Positions 11,101 to 22,845 of a stretch of DNA of 64,000 nt are shown piece by piece. The notes beneath the pieces are model-generated. The model ran no database searches. It saw nothing but the letters and a program-made list of their open reading frames with translations, and was not told the DNA's origin. Location: the NCBI GenBank assembly GCA_009599575.1, contig VWND01000002.1, forward strand, positions 1,426,001 to 1,490,000, written 5' to 3'. Every line of letters starts with the position of its first letter. Position 1 is the first letter of the stretch. The position numbers and the translations under genes were made by a program. Source of the DNA: Blumeriella jaapii. Taxonomy: Eukaryota; Ascomycota; Leotiomycetes; Helotiales; Drepanopezizaceae.

Positions 11101-13847
11101 AACTCACAAGACTGAGAAAGCTATCGCTGCCGGTGTTGCAGCTGCAGTCATGGCTGGACGGAGCAAGAAGTCAACTGCCGATCAGATTAAGTACGAGGAC
11201 AGAATGGAGCATACGGGAGCCCCTCTGCACATGTCTTTCAAGCAAAGGACTATGGATGGCAAAGCTCAAATCCCCTCTCCTCGCCATAGTATTGATGTGC
11301 CTCTGAGTGAGACAGCAAGTCATGACCAACTTCAGTTAGGTGCCACCGGCCTCCCAGACGCTCAAAATCCAATGCCCGAGATTGGATACGGTGAGGGGGA
11401 ATCCGAGGTCGATACCAACCCCTCTATCATCCGAGGGCCAATTGGTCGAGTTGAGCAGACGGACGGAGATCACTGGTCTGGGAAGCAGACCCCTCAAGCA
11501 CAGTTTGACGCTGCATCGAACAGTAATCGTGGATCCGACGCGAATCTGAAAGACGCCGAAGCAGCCCTGATTGGTGCTGCTGTAGTCGCCGGGGGAGCAG
11601 CTGCTATGGCTGGTCACAATCGAGAAGACAGCGGTAGTCATGGAGACGAGTGGCAACGATCGTCGGGAGACCGGAAACGCGATACCGTCATCACTAATCC
11701 GTATGAGGGCACGAGCCCAATCGCAGTCATTGGGAATGATCTCGATCGCGATCTGCTTAGCCAGGCAGGAATTCAGGGACTCGGCAGCAGTTTTGGCCCT
11801 CTGAAGTTGGACTATCAGAATGCTAGGGTAACTGCGTCCCCGAAAGACGAGGGATACATCTCCTCAGCTCCAAATGCTCGATCTCCGGGTGCAGCCACGC
11901 CTGAACCTAGAGAAAAAGGGGCCAACTTCCTTGATCAAAAACTTGCAGGCGTGAAAACATGACTGGCGAGGATCCATTCTATACTCCAAAGCATACCCGA
12001 CATCTCAGCGGCATGTCTCACGGGATGGGGTCCCCACTGTACGACAGTGCTACCGGAAATGGCATCGACCGTATCCAGTCAAAAGACATCGTCGCTTTGA
12101 TGGATCACCTCACTGTTCGTGACGCCCAAAGAAGTGCTCGGGACACTGAGATCCTCGTGACACTCGTCCGAGCCGCCGCGGAGATGAGAAACTCCTTCGA
12201 GGATATGAAGCGCCTACTCGCTGACACCGAAGACGTAATCATCACCGAGGTCCAGGGCAACACGGAGAAGACAGTCCAAAAAGCTATCAACGGCCCTCGG
12301 CCTCAGCCACAGAGTGGTCCACGATCTCTTCGGCCAGCGTCACAGGACACGAACATGTTCGATGATATCCCAAACAAGAAGCGAAACGTGTTCAGGAGAG
12401 CCCTAAAGGGATTGAGCATGAAAAGCTCAAACGATCTGGGAAAGATTGAAGACATGCTGGTTCAACTACTGGGCGAAGTCGAGGGACTCAAAGTTGCTCA
12501 AGGCTTGCAGGTCGACAGCCATCATGGCGAGTCCTACGACGATTTTGGACAGGAGGGAAATTACGATGATCGGGGATATGAACCCGAAGGGAATGCAGGT
12601 ACATCTACTGCAAGCCATGCTAGCCAATCCGGTCACCTATCAATCCCGCTTTCACGTCGTCCTAGTGCCAACAAGGTATACGACATCAGGAAATTTTCGG
12701 ACCACCGCATCAGTACCGTACCTGAGGGGGATGAGGAAGAGATAGACCCTCACGAGCAAGTCGTTCTTAACAATCAGTTCGAAAACAACGAACGATTGCT
12801 CACTCCAGCCCGGGATGTTCGAGGTGGATCGCTCCCTCTGCATACCCCGCCTCAGCAACACGTCGAAAAGCCTTCCTTGAGCAACGAAAATACCCCAAGA
12901 TCAGAGGAAAAGAGCAAGAAACACAAGTCCAGTAGCTCTATAGGCTGGATCCCAAAGGTGTCTCGCTGGTCGGAGACCACTGCATCTACCGTACTCCGCG
13001 GTTTCCGGAGCAGTGGACGAAGCAGTGGGCGTAAAGGGGATGATCAAGAAGCAGGACCCCCGTCGAGGTCTGGATCTGATCTCGGCGACTACGCAGAGCA
13101 CGATCCCTACAGCGCCGACAAGCTTCATTCCGGCTTTTCCCAGGAGCAGATTGAGCAGCAGCACTATCAGAACAAACAGCTAGAAGCTCCCATTTCACTC
13201 CTTCCACCCGAGGACCCCAAATACAAAGCTCATCGAAATTCGTTGAACTTGCAGCATCCACAGCCACGGGTCGGCCCAACTCATCGGTACCAAACGGCTC
13301 TCGAGTCGAAAGCCCAGAATTTTGACCCGCCCGTGTCGCTTAGATCACTCGATTTTGGCTCTCAGACAAGTCTAAATCGCCTTCCACCCCAGCAGACCAA
13401 TCGCTACAGCGATGGCACGAATCAGGGCAGAATATCACCGGTATCTGATGGCGGGTACTCGGAGGGCTCAGCATCGAATCAACCTCCTCAGCGTCCACCT
13501 AAGGAACCACTAGGTCCCGAGAAACCACCAAAGATCCGGACGTCCAAACTTCAGAAGCCAAGTCCGCTGAGCAGGGAACATCTATCAATGGATGCCTACG
13601 AGTCCCCCCACTCGCCGGGGCCATCTTCACGAATGATGTCTACAGGTGTCCCTGCCAGAAAGCCCACAGGCCCTAGGAGTATGAGCGCATCTTCGAAGAG
13701 CGGAGGCGATCTTAACAGAGACGAGACAGTCGTTCGGAGAAACCAAAATAGAGGTAATTAATCCACCATCACTACATTTCTTTGCAAAACTAACAATATC
13801 TAGACACATTTGGGAGTCATCAAAGTGGCGAGTCAGAAACCTTCTGA
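8141..13847 (+). CDS. Very large disordered Arg/Ser-rich protein, split by an apparent 1-base frameshift
   Basis: The first frame (8141-11962, 1273 residues) ends at a TGA that overlaps the ATG of a second frame (11959-13753). A spliced last exon, 13804-13847, follows a GTAATT..CTAAC..TAG intron and ends in SGESETF. One extra A in the AAAA run at 11954-11957 would fuse both into about 1,890 residues. The N-terminal part is Ser/Arg-rich (SRSLSRGG, RRRSRSLS) with four Gly/Ala-rich hydrophobic patches near local residues 225-245, 485-500, 1005-1020 and 1140-1155. The second part has a well-ordered helical stretch (IVALMDHLTVRDAQR, RDTEILVTLVRAAAEMR) and GLSMKSSNDLGKIEDML. I recall this as one conserved fungal protein of unknown function, but cannot check. 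A 41-base intron (GTGAAAAC to CCAAAG) is another way to join the frames. Confidence 0.75.
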
Positions 13848-15264
13848 TGAGTGGAATTCAACCTGGCATCTCACGATGAGGAAGAATCAGTTATGATGTG
13901 GGCTCTGCATATGGATGTTGCTGGATAGCATCCCTGCTTGGGCGGATACTTTGCACATACGGACGGGAAATACTTTTCACCTTCTCTGTGTCTTATTTGG
14001 ACATATCGAAAAAAATGATAATGAAATCAATCGGCTGGTTGGTTTGTACGTGTGGATTTGATGGCATAAATATCCGAGATGGAGGCGGGGGCTCCTCGCG
14101 GGAACTGGGAAGTGCAGAGATGGGCCGGGCGGGGAGAGTGTTTTGGACGATGGAAAAAAAGCCTGCCTATCTGCGAAATTTCCCCTGCTTCGCATTGTTT
14201 ACACGGGCTTGCGCAACCGAGAGCGCGATATTGCACAGCGAGCTAGCGAGCGAGCGAACGAAGAATTTCAATATTACAGAACCTCACAAGGCTTTTTAAT
14301 GAAACGATGTTTTCACACCCACCCGCTCTCACCAACTGACTGGTCTTTGGTTTGTGCTTCTGATGTAAGAGTAGAGAGCCTGGTTCGATGGAAGAATAGT
14401 TTCTCCGTGCAGGAACTTTTACTTCTTTCTGAAGAAGTGAACCAGTTGTCCATTAATCAAAGGAAGAGTCTTCGAGGGCTTCCCGATGTCTGCATATCGT
14501 AGGTACGCCAATTTATAACACGTGTGGGAGCAGGGGAGCGGGATATACACATGGCAAAAAGGAGTGTTTAGACATAGCATACTATACTGTACTGTAGGTT
14601 ACAGGATAAGCCCGCCCGCCCGTTCCGTACTAGTCTCCCTCGCTTAGCTTTCTAGCGCCCGTCGTTGCGCAGGAGAGCCGCGGAAGTAAACAACGGACGG
14701 CTGGCTACATGCGTGTGCGCGGCGCGCATTCAGGACAGGACAGTACATGTCCAGAGCTACATACTGTACACACAGCAGCATTTGCCGTGGAGAGGCAGGC
14801 ACCGTACTGTAGAGGGATGGATGATGGCCGTGTAAGCCACGCACTTGTAGTACCTAGGTATGCAGCGAGGCGCTGGACGGGGGCGGATGCGGATGCGTGG
14901 TGGCGTCCGGGCTCTCGAGAGACCGCGGCACGTCCGGATGGATGGATGGATGGATGGATGGATGGATGGATGGATGCGTTTTCTGGGGAGACGGGTGCGG
15001 TTTCGCGCTCGGCTCGAGAGCGGCTCGCTCGCACGCAGTCAGTCACTCACTCACTTACGCGCTCATCGCCGTCTGTGGGCATGCGGCAGAGATCTCGCGT
15101 GCCCGTATTGTCATTCGGCGGGCCGGTTTCGTCTCGCTCGTCTAGATCTTGGCCTGCTCGGTAGGTACGCATGCATCTATCTAGGAAAGAAAGTAAGTGC
15201 CTCCCTCCCACCTCTCCACCTCTCCACCTCTCCACCCCTCCACCCCTCCGCTCGCTCGCTCGCT
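13848..15264. other. Intergenic region between convergent genes
   Basis: This is the 3' side of both the large plus-strand gene and the minus-strand zinc transporter. It holds a GGAT microsatellite (14935-14976), TACTGTA words near 14585-14595 and 14755-14810, and a CCACCTCT tract at 15201-15260. Open frames here on the plus strand (for example 14860-15882) are shadows of the transporter or of the repeats. Confidence 0.5.
14935..14976. repeat. GGAT tetranucleotide microsatellite
   Basis: About ten copies of GGAT in a row, with no interruption. It lies in the 3' spacer of two convergent genes and is not coding. Confidence 0.9.
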
Positions 15265-17143
15265 CTACTTCGCGCAGCAAGCCAGGCTCTCGCATACCGT
15301 GCCGCACGCCATTCGGCACCTCGACAGGTTCACGTGGCTCAGCACCCTCTTCCTCACCTGAGCCGGTTTCGCCGCGACACCCACCTGCACCCCCGCAGAG
15401 TGAGACGTCGTCCCCTCGCTACCCACCGCCGACGCGTCCTTTCCATCCCATCTCCCGCTCAGGCCCGCGCTCTTCCTATCCTCCAACTCGCTCGCACTCA
15501 CCAACTCCGGCTGCAGCGTCGCGGAATGGATGCCGTACGCGTGCAAGCACTCGTTGATCTGCCGCGCCTGCTCCATGAAGTGCGCCAGCGAGTCGTCGGC
15601 CGTGAGCACGTGGGCCGTCGCGAGCGCCTTGTGCTGCGAGAGCCGCCACACGTGCAGCTCGTGCACGGCGAGCACGTTCGTCACGCGCTCCAGGTCGTGC
15701 TGGATGTCGTCTGGGTTGACGCCTATCGGTGCCGAGTCGAGGAGGATGGTGCCGCTGTTTTTAACTGCAAGTCTGGGGTAAGTGGGTGGTTTGGGAACTG
15801 GGGAGTAGGGGAGGGGGATGGGAACGGGGAGTGGGGAGTGGGAGAACGGTACCGAGCGGGATGGCGCTGGCGAAGATCATGATGGCGATAATCATGCTGA
15901 CGCCGGGGTCGGCATAGAAGCGTCCTTCGTACGACGATTGCCAGATCACGGTCGATGCGATGATGACTCCAATGTTGTTGAGCGCGTCGCCGATCACGTG
16001 AACCATGACACCCGTCATGCCGAGGTCGGCGTGGCTATGGCCAGCCTCGCCGATGTCGACTTTGTGGCGGTGGCCTTTGTGTGCAAGTGCGGACTGTACG
16101 AATCAGCGAGGCCAGCTCATGGAGACGTTCAGAGCGGTGCGCAAGGCTCTTACATCGAGGCTGTCTTTTTCTGCTGCTGGTGGGTGCGAGGCTGGACCGT
16201 GATCATGTTCTGCGGACAGTGGTCTCAGTATCAACTTGCTCTGGCTCGCTGAGAGAGATCGCGTTCGGGACTTACCGTGAAGGAATATGGCGCTGATGAT
16301 GTTGAGTGTGAGGCCGATGCAGCCCATGATCAGAACCAGCTTGGGGTCCTCTACCCCTGTTCATTTCATCAATTTGCTATTTCTGTCGAAGAGTGAGGGG
16401 AGGGGAGGGGAGGGGAGACGTACTCTTGAGAGAGGCGAATCGCTCGACTGATTGAAGGAAGATGCTGAGACCAAGAGCCTGTACATGCTTAGTCCTGAAC
16501 ACCGCTCGCCATAGATACACTTCCTAATGCCTAACGAGCCGGAGAGTGGAGGAATTACCAATAAGAACACGCCATTGAAGAAAGCACCCAGCAGCTGAGC
16601 TCTCTGCCAGCCAAATGACAGTCCCTTCGGAGTGCTCTCTCCCGACGAGATCTGTTCCCATGTTAATATATATATTCAGCGCGGAAAGAAAGCCAAAGAA
16701 CTTACCCTCACAGCGACAAGCGCAACCACAAACCCGATCAAGTCGTTCAGCTGTACACGTCGCTCGTCAGCTCCCGCTTCACTGACCTGGAAAAGAGCTT
16801 GTTAGGGGGCAGCAATAAAATGGAAGGCTCACGTAGTGAAAGGCATCTGCGATCAGCGCCAGTGAGTGCGTGTAGAAACCAACTGTACCCCTTAGCATCA
16901 GTGATTTCTCATCATACTGCAGAGGATGATCTGTCTGTATCTGCTTGCTTGGAAAGCAGTCCGAGGTGAGAGGAAGAACATACCAGATATCTCACCCATG
17001 AAGAAAGCGAAGGAGATGCCGATGATGATCATCAACCTCGTGGACTTGCTGAGGCCGTGGGAATGGTGGGAATGGTGGGAATGGTGCGCCTGTCCTTGAC
17101 AGCTTTCGTGGTCATTCTCGACTGAGTGGCTATGTGGTGCCAT
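15265..17143 (-). CDS. zrc1: Vacuolar-type zinc transporter, cation diffusion facilitator family (ZRC1/COT1-like)
   Basis: Nine exons fit in frame: 17143-16984, 16882-16833, 16750-16706, 16651-16559, 16478-16424, 16356-16276, 16209-16154, 16093-15853, 15764-15265, giving 426 residues. There are six membrane segments. The paired metal sites are visible as HYLND in helix 2 and HVIGD in helix 5. A His-rich N terminus (HHSHHSHHSHG) and a His-rich loop between helices 4 and 5 (HDHG, HKGHRHK, HSHAD) suit zinc binding. The C-terminal domain carries HELHVWRLS and ends in the Cys-rich CRMACGTVC..CC typical of fungal ZRC1. Known members move Zn2+ (or Co2+) out of the cytosol into the vacuole in exchange for protons. 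The exact metal and membrane are inferred. Confidence 0.93.
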
Positions 17144-18026
17144 CTTGACCTTGACGGAGATAGACTTGGGAGATAACGAGAGTCGAAGATATTAAGTAAT
17201 GGATAAACTTCCCCAGAAATGAGCCGAGCCTTTAAGGTTCGAGAGCTCGAAGGATTTAAAGGATTGGAAGAGTGGCGGAAACACGTCGACGATGGTGTCT
17301 TCACCCGTTTGCGTGCGTGGGAATGGATGGAATATATACTGTGGGTGGTGCGAGAGTGTTGAAATAAGTTGTGCTTTTTGTGTTTCGAAAGCTCCTAAAG
17401 TAGTTAGCATGGGAGAGACGGGATAGGAAAGATGGAACGCGGGTCCCTGCATGAACACGGAGTAAGGTGGCCAAAAGGTAAAGTAAGACGACAATAAAAG
17501 TGAATTAAGTGGTGAACTCGCCGTTTCTTTCCAGAAGAATGCACGGTGGTTTCTAGCGGCCTGACAGTCAAGCAGATAAAGCTTGAGTTCGGTTAATCCT
17601 ACTCCTTAACTGACCCAGCTGTGTATTTTGCCGAGGGCTGAGCATGCCGGATACAGACTAGCAGCTATCAATTCGCAGGACACTTGTACAGAAGGTAACG
17701 TAGAAATAACTTACTTCTGCTTTGACAGCATCCTAAGGAGAATGCTCCGTGTCCGTAATATCACAATATCATACCGTGGCGCCTGAAAGAAATGTGTATT
17801 AACAGGATTGGTTCATGAGAGCTAGGCAACTTGAATGCAAGAATTCAACAAACATGGGGCAATACCCAATCAACGCTTTCCAGGCTCTCTCAGCGGCTCC
17901 ATCCAAGTTTTGTGTGATGTGTCCGCACCTTCCCAGCCGCCAACTCACACGAATGAAGTATCTACGAGGTCTCGGCCTCTGTCTTCTTCCTTCCCCACTT
18001 GGACAGTCTCGTCCACTGCTTCGCGT
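17144..18026. other. Intergenic region upstream of the zinc transporter
   Basis: This 883-base spacer contains the promoter of the zinc transporter and the 3' region of the SUR7-like gene. No gene-like frame is seen. Confidence 0.45.
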
Positions 18027-19038
18027 TCAACGGTCTCCTCTTCTCGTCCGCGGCCATGTCTCCATAGGCACTCTTCCTGCCGGTTCTCCGCCCGGTTCCA
18101 CATCTCTCCTGCTAGCACAGCAGCATGTCATGCTCAAGTGGATGATGAAGGCAAACAAGTTGCACCCCGCCGCAATCCACATGAAAGCGAACATGGACTT
18201 CCCGTAAGCGGCTCCAATGTTGAGGATATCCTGGGACGTGGCTACGTTCTGGAAGATCACCGCCATCACCGTGCCGATCACGGTCGCGGCCACTACCATG
18301 ATGCCAGCGATGAGCGTCCAGATCGTCAGGAACAGTGACCACCACCTCGTCTTCAGGGCGAGGAAGACGAGGGCGATGGAGACGGCGTTCATGCAGATCC
18401 CAGCCAGGAAGAAGCCAAACATGATGTGCGATGCAATTCGGATGAGGTCGAGGATGTTGATGAGCTCTGCCGGAAGGGCAATCGTTGCGCCTGTGAGTAA
18501 CTCGTTGAGCAGGATCTCGACTGGATTGAACCAGTAGAGACTTTTGGTGGGGGAGCAATATGTGATTCCCTCATTGTTGTAGCCCTCGCAGAAGTTCCAG
18601 AGACCCACTTGATAGAAATCGTGCAAGCCCAGAGATCTCGCCAGCGAGTTGACCAAGATGATGTTTTCCGCCGAGGAGGGGATGATATTCGTCAGGTCGA
18701 GCTTGTAGAAGTACGTGTCGCGGATCACGGCTTTGTTGTTGATGTTGCCAATCAGCACCTATGGTTATTGCCTGGTCAGCGGGAGGGCAGGGACGAAGGA
18801 TGGGCTGGCCACTCACCAGGATCAAGAAGATGACCGCGATGGCGTAGAAGACGGAGGTGAGAATGATGAAGATCCGCCGCGTCTTGGTGGCCCGAATGAT
18901 ATCGACTCCGGGCGTGTAGGTCGGGGGGGAGACGGTCCGCTCCGCGTCTTGCTGGACTCCCTCCCTCCCGGGGCTTCCTCCATTCTCCCTCTGGTGCTTC
19001 CTCTTCGCGGCGAGCGAGCGAAAGGTGGGAAGAGGCAT
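18027..19038 (-). CDS. SUR7/PalI family four-helix plasma-membrane protein
   Basis: Two exons (19038-18817 and 18758-18027) with an intron of GTGAGT..ATAG give 317 residues. A basic cytosolic N terminus precedes helix 1 (IFIILTSVFYAIAVIFLILV). The first outer loop carries the family signature LGLHDFYQVGLWNFCEGY..C, and three more helices follow. The end of the last helix has CCCASRRDV, a common SUR7-family feature, followed by a short basic tail. SUR7 relatives sit in eisosome/MCC plasma-membrane domains; PalI relatives sense ambient pH. The sequence alone does not choose between them, though the GLWNFC motif favours SUR7-like. The mRNA leader contains a long CT-rich tract (19171-19253 in genome coordinates). 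Confidence 0.9.
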
Positions 19039-19170
19039 GCTGGTGCAACGAAGGCTACGAGGGTGGTGTCACGACAGGGCGGAGACCACCATCGGGCGCA
19101 CGCAGAAGGCGGAGGGGAGCGTAGACGACGGCGCGGGGTGTGAGGCACAGGAGGAGATCCACGAGCCAGC

Positions 19171-19253
19171 AAAAAGAGAAAAGAGAAAAGAGAGGAAAAG
19201 AAAGAAAAAGAGAAAGAGAAAGAGAAGGAGAAAGAGAGAGAGAAAAGAGAAGG
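19171..19253. repeat. Polypurine (AAAGAG) tract
   Basis: About 80 bases of almost pure A/G, built from AAAGAGA-like words. On the transcribed strand of the SUR7-like gene it reads as a CT-rich tract in or near the 5' leader, a common feature of fungal promoters. Confidence 0.85.
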
Positions 19254-19525
19254 ACGCCGGCACGTCGTAGGCCGGCCGGCCGGACGACGCGGACACGGGC
19301 GATGGGTGGTGGGCGTTGACATGGACATCGACATCATTTTCATGGAGATCCGGATCCTACAGGACAGTGTAGTCAGTGCAGCGCAGTGCAGTGCAGTCCT
19401 GCATGTAGATAGGATCATTAGCCTTACCGATTCAGGCTTAAACTCCCAATCGTAGACCCGAGCCAAGCCCGCACGTGAATCCCCCTTTTTAGTGCCTCGT
19501 GGCTTACCTAAGCACGGCTGAGTCT

Positions 19526-19538
19526 CACGTGTCACGTG
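19526..19538. promoter_or_regulatory. Tandem CACGTG boxes
   Basis: Two palindromic CACGTG words are separated by one base (CACGTGTCACGTG). CACGTG is the core site of basic helix-loop-helix regulators in fungi such as Pho4, Cbf1 and SREBP-type factors. The site lies in the divergent promoter of the SUR7-like and PLC-like genes. Its use is inferred only from the motif. Confidence 0.45.
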
Positions 19539-19540
19539 TC

Positions 19541-19627
19541 ACTTCTCACTTGTCTCTTCCCTTCTCACTTCTCACCTCTCACTTTTCACCTCTCACTTCT
19601 CACCTCTCACCTCTCACCTCTCACTTC
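19541..19627. repeat. CTCACTTCT/CTCACCTCT minisatellite
   Basis: A run of 7-10 base units alternating CTCACTT and CTCACCT covers about 85 bases in a promoter spacer. It shows strong strand asymmetry, with pyrimidines on the plus strand. Confidence 0.8.
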
Positions 19628-19765
19628 ATTGTACACAAATACTCTCCTCTCCTCTCCTCGACGTCCGCTCCACAACTCCAGCATCGCCCCAATCGCAGCT
19701 ACGGTCCTGTACTGCGTATTGCAACTGCGACGCTACCACTGCTGAGAGCACAAAGACCCCTCCCG

Positions 19766-19805
19766 ACCCCCGACCCCCCGACCCCCCGACCCCCGGCCCT
19801 CCGAC
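19766..19805. repeat. GACCCCCC short tandem repeat
   Basis: Four to five units of GACCCCCC or GACCCCCG lie in the spacer upstream of the PLC-like gene. Confidence 0.75.
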
Positions 19806-20351
19806 CCGACCAGAATTGCGTAGGATCTGCCAAGTCGCGAGCCGTTGCTAAGTATGTGCAGGCACTTATTTCGGTACCGGCGCGACCAATGTTCGGTACA
19901 ACAATACTTGCTTGCTATTACTGTACCGTACGGTCTGTACGGGACCGTACGCTCCCATCATGGCGAGAGATCCCCATCCAAGAGCGCTTCCGATTCTCTC
20001 TTCCACTCCAACGGGTAGAGCGTCTTCTCTAGATCAAGTATCGAGCGCCTACGCATCGTCATCCATCCACTTTGGTCTACCTTGACAGTAGCTCCCCACG
20101 CCAGGATTAGGCGTGGCGCTTTTAGACCATCGCGACTCGCAAGCCAGCCAGTATTTGCATTCCGGCAGATCGGGTTGCATCTCCCTCTCTCGTGGGCTTG
20201 TCGTCGACCCTCCATCATCATCCTCTTTCTCGGCGTCCTGCTCAACCCCATCAGCGTGATCCCGCGCGTGTGGGATATCCAGCTGCGTGACCCTTGCCGC
20301 TCGTCCTACTGTCCCCGGTTTCAGGAATCCCCAGTCGTCACCAGGAGCAGT

Positions 20352-21764
20352 ATGCTCTTCACACGCTTCCTGCCGTATGGCTGCCTGTTCGCCGTGGCGG
20401 CCTCGCAATCCTCCAATGCGAACGTGATCGTCTTGACTGGGGTCTCAGAACAGCGGTCTCCGACCGGAAACTACCTGTCCATCTCGACAACCATCACCCG
20501 ATCCTCGACGGTGGCTCCGTCGGCCATCACCACGTCGGCCATCGTCTCGACTATCACGAGCGGCTCGGCCACCCGGACCACGACCCTGGGCTCGACCACG
20601 ATCTTTGCGATTGGAACGAGCATAGTTCCGAACAATGGCACCGCCTCAAGACGTTCATCGACGACGGACTCGCGACTGTTCTTGACAGGAAGACCGCGAC
20701 CGACCATGTCTGCAAACGGCACCAGGAACGGCACCGTGACTTCGAGCTCCGCCCGCCCAACACCGACGAATACCACGCCGTGCAACAACTACCCGGAATT
20801 TTGCTCTCGAAGCTACGGCAACATCACCGAAGTTTCGGCCCACAATTCCCCCTTCGTCAGAGCGGGGAGTGCCGCTGCAAACCAGGCACTGGACGTCACC
20901 ACGCAGCTGAACGACGGGATCCGCCTGCTCCAAGGCCAGATGCACTTCGTCAACTCGACTCCTCATTTCTGCCATTCCTCCTGCGAGGTCCTGGACGCCG
21001 GTCCCATCACCGATTATCTAGGCAAGGTCTATGACTGGGTGGAATCGCACCCCTACGATGTCGTGACGCTGCTCCTCGGCAACGGCGCCTACAACGCCGT
21101 GACGACGTACCAGCCCTTCCTCGAGGAGACGAAGCTCCAGAACTTCGCCTACATCCCGCCCAAGATCCCGATGGGCCTCGACGACTGGCCGACGCTGGCC
21201 AGCATGATCCTCAGCGGCAAGCGCGTCGTCATCTTCATGGACTACGAGGCCGACCAGAATACGGTGCCGTACGTCCTGGACCAGTTCTCGCAGATGTTCG
21301 AGACGCCCTTCGACCCCACGGACCGCAACTTCCCGTGCACCGCCGACCGGCCGCCGGGACTCAGCGACCCGGACGCCGAAAACCGGCTGTATCTCTTCAA
21401 CCACAACCTGAACTACGACATCAACCTGTTGGGCAACAGTCTTCTGGTGCCGCAGATCCCGCTGCTGAACGTTACCAACGGCGTGGAGGGGCTAGGCGCG
21501 CTGGGCAACAGCACACAGGGCTGTGTCGCGCGGTGGAACCACCCGCCCAAGTTCCTGAACGTCGATTACTACAACGTCGGCACCTTCGACGGCGGCCGCA
21601 ACGGCAGCGTGTTCGAGGTCGCGGCCAGGATCAACAACGTCACGTACACGCGGGAGTGCTGCGGCTTCCCGGTCAGTGCGGCGCTCGGCATCGGCGAGCT
21701 GGCAGGACGGACCGCGTGGCTGGCTGCTGCTTGTGCTTTAGGCGTCAGCTGGTTGATGCTGTGA
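20352..21764 (+). CDS. Secreted, probably GPI-anchored PLC-like phosphodiesterase
   Basis: This is a single exon of 470 residues. The frame is open upstream to about 20082, but the ATG at 20352 begins an apparent signal peptide (MLFTRFLPYGCLFAVAAS), so I choose it. Residues about 30-135 are Ser/Thr-rich and probably glycosylated. From about residue 140 there is a PLC-like phosphodiesterase barrel: NITEVSAHNSPF (first His region), then DGIRLLQGQMHF, then PYDVVTLLLGN, then GKRVVIFMDYEADQ. The last ~20 residues are hydrophobic after a small-residue stretch, consistent with a GPI signal. Relatives belong to the PI-PLC X-type superfamily, but fungal members of this branch have no firmly assigned substrate. 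Many NxT/NxS sites support secretion. Confidence 0.88.
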   Translation: MLFTRFLPYGCLFAVAASQSSNANVIVLTGVSEQRSPTGNYLSISTTITRSSTVAPSAITTSAIVSTITSGSATRTTTLGSTTIFAIGTSIVPNNGTASRRSSTTDSRLFLTGRPRPTMSANGTRNGTVTSSSARPTPTNTTPCNNYPEFCSRSYGNITEVSAHNSPFVRAGSAAANQALDVTTQLNDGIRLLQGQMHFVNSTPHFCHSSCEVLDAGPITDYLGKVYDWVESHPYDVVTLLLGNGAYNAVTTYQPFLEETKLQNFAYIPPKIPMGLDDWPTLASMILSGKRVVIFMDYEADQNTVPYVLDQFSQMFETPFDPTDRNFPCTADRPPGLSDPDAENRLYLFNHNLNYDINLLGNSLLVPQIPLLNVTNGVEGLGALGNSTQGCVARWNHPPKFLNVDYYNVGTFDGGRNGSVFEVAARINNVTYTRECCGFPVSAALGIGELAGRTAWLAAACALGVSWLML

Positions 21765-22845
21765 TGGAGTAGGGTGGGTGTGTAATCTGGTTGTTCAGAA
21801 GAGCAAGTACCTACATCCTCCCGGTGTTTATAATCGCTCGGTGTAAATACGCATGCGTGTATGGGCTGGCGTGGGCAACAGTACAAAGAGAAAAAGTGAT
21901 TGGCAAACGCCCGAGAGATGCCTACCTAGGTACACATCTACATGTGCATACGGGTCGAGCGATGAGGCATCTGCAGTTCTGCATGGCGTTCGGGGTTGGC
22001 TCATCAGCGTCTACTTCTACTACTACTATCCTCCCTTTGAATGAATAATACCACCACCAAAAAACCTCTTCAATCTTTCTACTGTTGGGTCTCCGTCGGC
22101 TCGCTCGCACATCTCGCATTGTAGAAGCTCTCACGGTGACCCAGGGCTGGTGGGTACCTGTTGTTGACTTGTAGAGTTTCGCCTTTCCTTTAGCGAAACC
22201 TAAACCATCGCTGCTGGCTCGGACAGGCTCGCGCTCACGTGTAGTCAGTCTCTGTTCGTGAGTGTTGCCTTCATGTCACCTCGGGAGTTTCACAAAGATG
22301 ATGGCGACGACGACGACGACGACGTGTTTGATGTTGGGGGGGCGTGTTTTCTGATCTTCTTCTTATTCCGGGGTTATGGGTAGATCCCGTGGCGACGGGT
22401 GTAGGTATGTAGGTGTGGGTAGCCGTGGCGGGCGCTGACTTGGGCTCTCGATGTTCGTGCGGTTTTGGACAGGAACCGATGTGGTTGGTTGGTGTCGACC
22501 ACGCAGTCGAGTGCGGAAAGGGAGGAGGAGGAAGGGGGGTTCTTCGTGTTCTGGGTCTGTCTGATCAACCCTCACCTCTAACCATGGCCTGCTTGACTTG
22601 ACTTGACGGCGGACTGAGAGAGTGCTTCTCCGGTCCCTGCGTAAGCTACCAGAAAAGGATGAGGGGGGAGTCGTGGAATGGGGAGCTTGATTGTCTAAAC
22701 TATAGGGGTGGGGAGAATAGGTAGGTATATACAATGTATTGTACTGTACAGTAGAGCTCCCCGAAGGTGGTCAGTGTGGCATACATAGTACAGTGCCATT
22801 TCCGTTCCTCCTTCACAATGGCCGAGAAGGAAAATCGCCTCGCTT
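21765..22845. other. Intergenic region between convergent genes
   Basis: This 1.1-kb spacer holds the 3' ends of the PLC-like gene and of the small secreted protein gene. It contains a GAC trinucleotide run near 22304-22323 and a TACTGTACAGTA palindrome near 22741-22752. No gene is seen. Confidence 0.5.

Larger units (their letters stand above)
19039..20351. promoter_or_regulatory. Divergent promoter region between SUR7-like and PLC-like genes
   Basis: This 1.3-kb spacer separates two genes transcribed away from each other. It is rich in simple tracts: polypurine at 19171-19253, CTCACTTCT repeats at 19541-19627 and GACCCCCC repeats at 19766-19805. TACGGTAC/GTACCGTA words occur near 19920-19950. 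Two CACGTG boxes lie at 19526-19538. Confidence 0.55.

Noticed and set aside
11806..11948. 143-base intron joining the two halves of the large gene
   Set aside because: Phase fits, but the donor GTTGGA is poor and it would delete a stretch that looks coding (KDEGYISSAPNARSPG).
14860..15882. A 340-codon plus-strand frame
   Set aside because: It overlaps the conserved C-terminal exon of the minus-strand zinc transporter and a GGAT microsatellite; its Arg/His/Pro-rich sequence is a typical GC-rich shadow.
20082..20351. N-terminal extension of the PLC-like protein
   Set aside because: The frame is open, but a good signal peptide begins at 20352; the extension would bury it behind ~90 residues.
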